Below are positions 63,289 through 64,000 of a stretch of 64,000 nucleotides of DNA, one piece after another. The notes under the pieces are model-generated. The model searched no databases. It was not told where the DNA came from and saw nothing but the letters and a program-made list of their open reading frames with translations. The DNA comes from Erwinia sp. (GTDB taxonomy: Bacteria; Pseudomonadota; Gammaproteobacteria; Enterobacterales; Enterobacteriaceae). The translations under genes and the position numbers were made by a program. Position 1 is the stretch's first letter. Every line of letters begins with the position of its first letter. Where the stretch lies: NCBI GenBank assembly GCA_964016415.1, contig OZ024666.1, positions 1,717,310-1,781,309 on the forward strand. The letters are read 5' to 3'.

Positions 63289-64000
63289 TTATTCTTCGTC
63301 ATCATCTGCAACAATATCCTGATCATCTTCTGCCTCAGGAATAATTTCTTCATCACCTTCTGCTGGTGCACCATCAATGTTGTCCAGCTCATCTTCCGAT
63401 ACCGGTTCAGCAACACGTTGCAGCCCAACCACATGCTCATCTTCAGCCGTACGGATAAGAATAACCCCCTGGGTATTTCTTCCCACTACACTGACTTCTG
63501 AAACACGGGTTCTGACCAGCGTCCCGGCGTCTGTGATCATCATAATTTGATCACTGTCTACAACCTGAACTGCACCGACTACCGGTCCATTACGTTCAGT
63601 GACTTTGATAGAGATAACACCTTGCGTCGCGCGGGATTTTGTCGGGTATTCGCTGCCAGCTGTACGTTTACCATATCCGTTTTGTGTCACGGTCAAAATC
63701 GCACCATCATCACGAGGTATAATCAAAGAGACTACCTTATCACCCTCAGAAAGACGGATACCTCGAACCCCTGATGCTGTTCTCCCCATGGCGCGCACAG
63801 CCTGCTCTGAGAAACGCACTACTTTACCTGCTGCGGAGAAAAGCATCGCTTCGTCGTTACCATCCGTCAGTGCGACACCAATCAGCTCATCGTCATCACG
63901 TAAATTCAGGGCAATGATACCTCCACTACGGGGTCGACTGAACTCAGTCAGTGCTGTTTTCTTCACGGTTCCGCTGGCTGTTGCCATGAAGATATTCCAG
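63289..64000 (-). CDS. gyrA: DNA gyrase subunit A, C-terminal part (partial)
   Basis: The frame is open to the window edge and continues beyond it. What is present is the C-terminal beta-pinwheel that wraps DNA, with repeated blade motifs such as [44 protein letters not shown] and [20 protein letters not shown]. The acidic tail ([13 protein letters not shown]) that tunes supercoiling in E. coli follows. The catalytic tyrosine domain lies outside the window. The ATG at 63987 is internal, not the gene start. Confidence 0.97.
   Translation of the reverse strand, partial: WNIFMATASGTVKKTALTEFSRPRSGGIIALNLRDDDELIGVALTDGNDEAMLFSAAGKVVRFSEQAVRAMGRTASGVRGIRLSEGDKVVSLIIPRDDGAILTVTQNGYGKRTAGSEYPTKSRATQGVISIKVTERNGPVVGAVQVVDSDQIMMITDAGTLVRTRVSEVSVVGRNTQGVILIRTAEDEHVVGLQRVAEPVSEDELDNIDGAPAEGDEEIIPEAEDDQDIVADDDEE

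Overview
The window is a piece of a chromosome from the order Enterobacterales. Nearly every gene is a recognisable full-length orthologue of an E. coli protein, in the order of the E. coli mdtB-to-gyrA interval. It starts at the last codons of mdtA and ends inside gyrA. Base composition looks moderate. Many proteins, such as RcsD, RcsC, YeiB and OmpC, are well diverged from E. coli, which suggests a more distant family such as Erwiniaceae, but the genus cannot be fixed from this sequence alone. I see no insertion sequences, integrases, phage genes or CRISPR arrays.

Layout. 1-8285: mdtBC-baeSR envelope-stress efflux operon, lacking mdtD. 8291-11223: tRNA hydroxylation factor trhP, a candidate small RNA at the place E. 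coli keeps CyaR, lipid kinase yegS and an unrecognised 84-residue gene. 11249-19393: mrp divergent from metG, then yohJ-yohK, cdd, malic enzyme maeA and sanA. 19400-23577: folE-yeiB facing a formaldehyde pair, frmA-yeiG. 23616-28700: catecholate receptor cirA next to an inserted substrate-binding protein/permease/ATPase cassette, each with a Fur-like site. 28869-33955: lysP, yeiE with a small DUF1232 gene, divergent yeiH, nfo. 34104-37877: fruBKA with two Cra sites. 38261-41218: yeiW, yeiP, an apparently frameshifted lpxT, mepS with a doubtful lipobox. 41445-51412: pdeN, yejG, rsuA-bcr, radD, rplY, ndpA, yejL-yejM. 51493-55264: tRNA-Pro(GGG), yojI, and an apbE-alkB pair without ada. 55371-63139: ompC, a micF-like RNA and the Rcs phosphorelay rcsD-rcsB / rcsC. 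63289-64000: gyrA C-terminus.

The genes fall into a few working groups. Envelope surveillance comprises BaeSR, Rcs, MicF/OmpC, YejM, LpxT and MepS. Iron uptake comprises CirA and the ABC cassette under Fur. Carbon and nucleotide metabolism comprises FruBKA, MaeA and Cdd. Detoxification and repair comprise FrmA/YeiG, Nfo, AlkB and RadD.

No wholly new multi-gene system is evident. The most noteworthy items are the candidate sRNA at 9830-9915, the broken lpxT, the inserted Fur-controlled uptake cassette, the overlapping alternative hairpins before cdd, the non-canonical MepS lipobox, and three small genes of unknown role (10969-11223, 31381-31734, 51624-51824).
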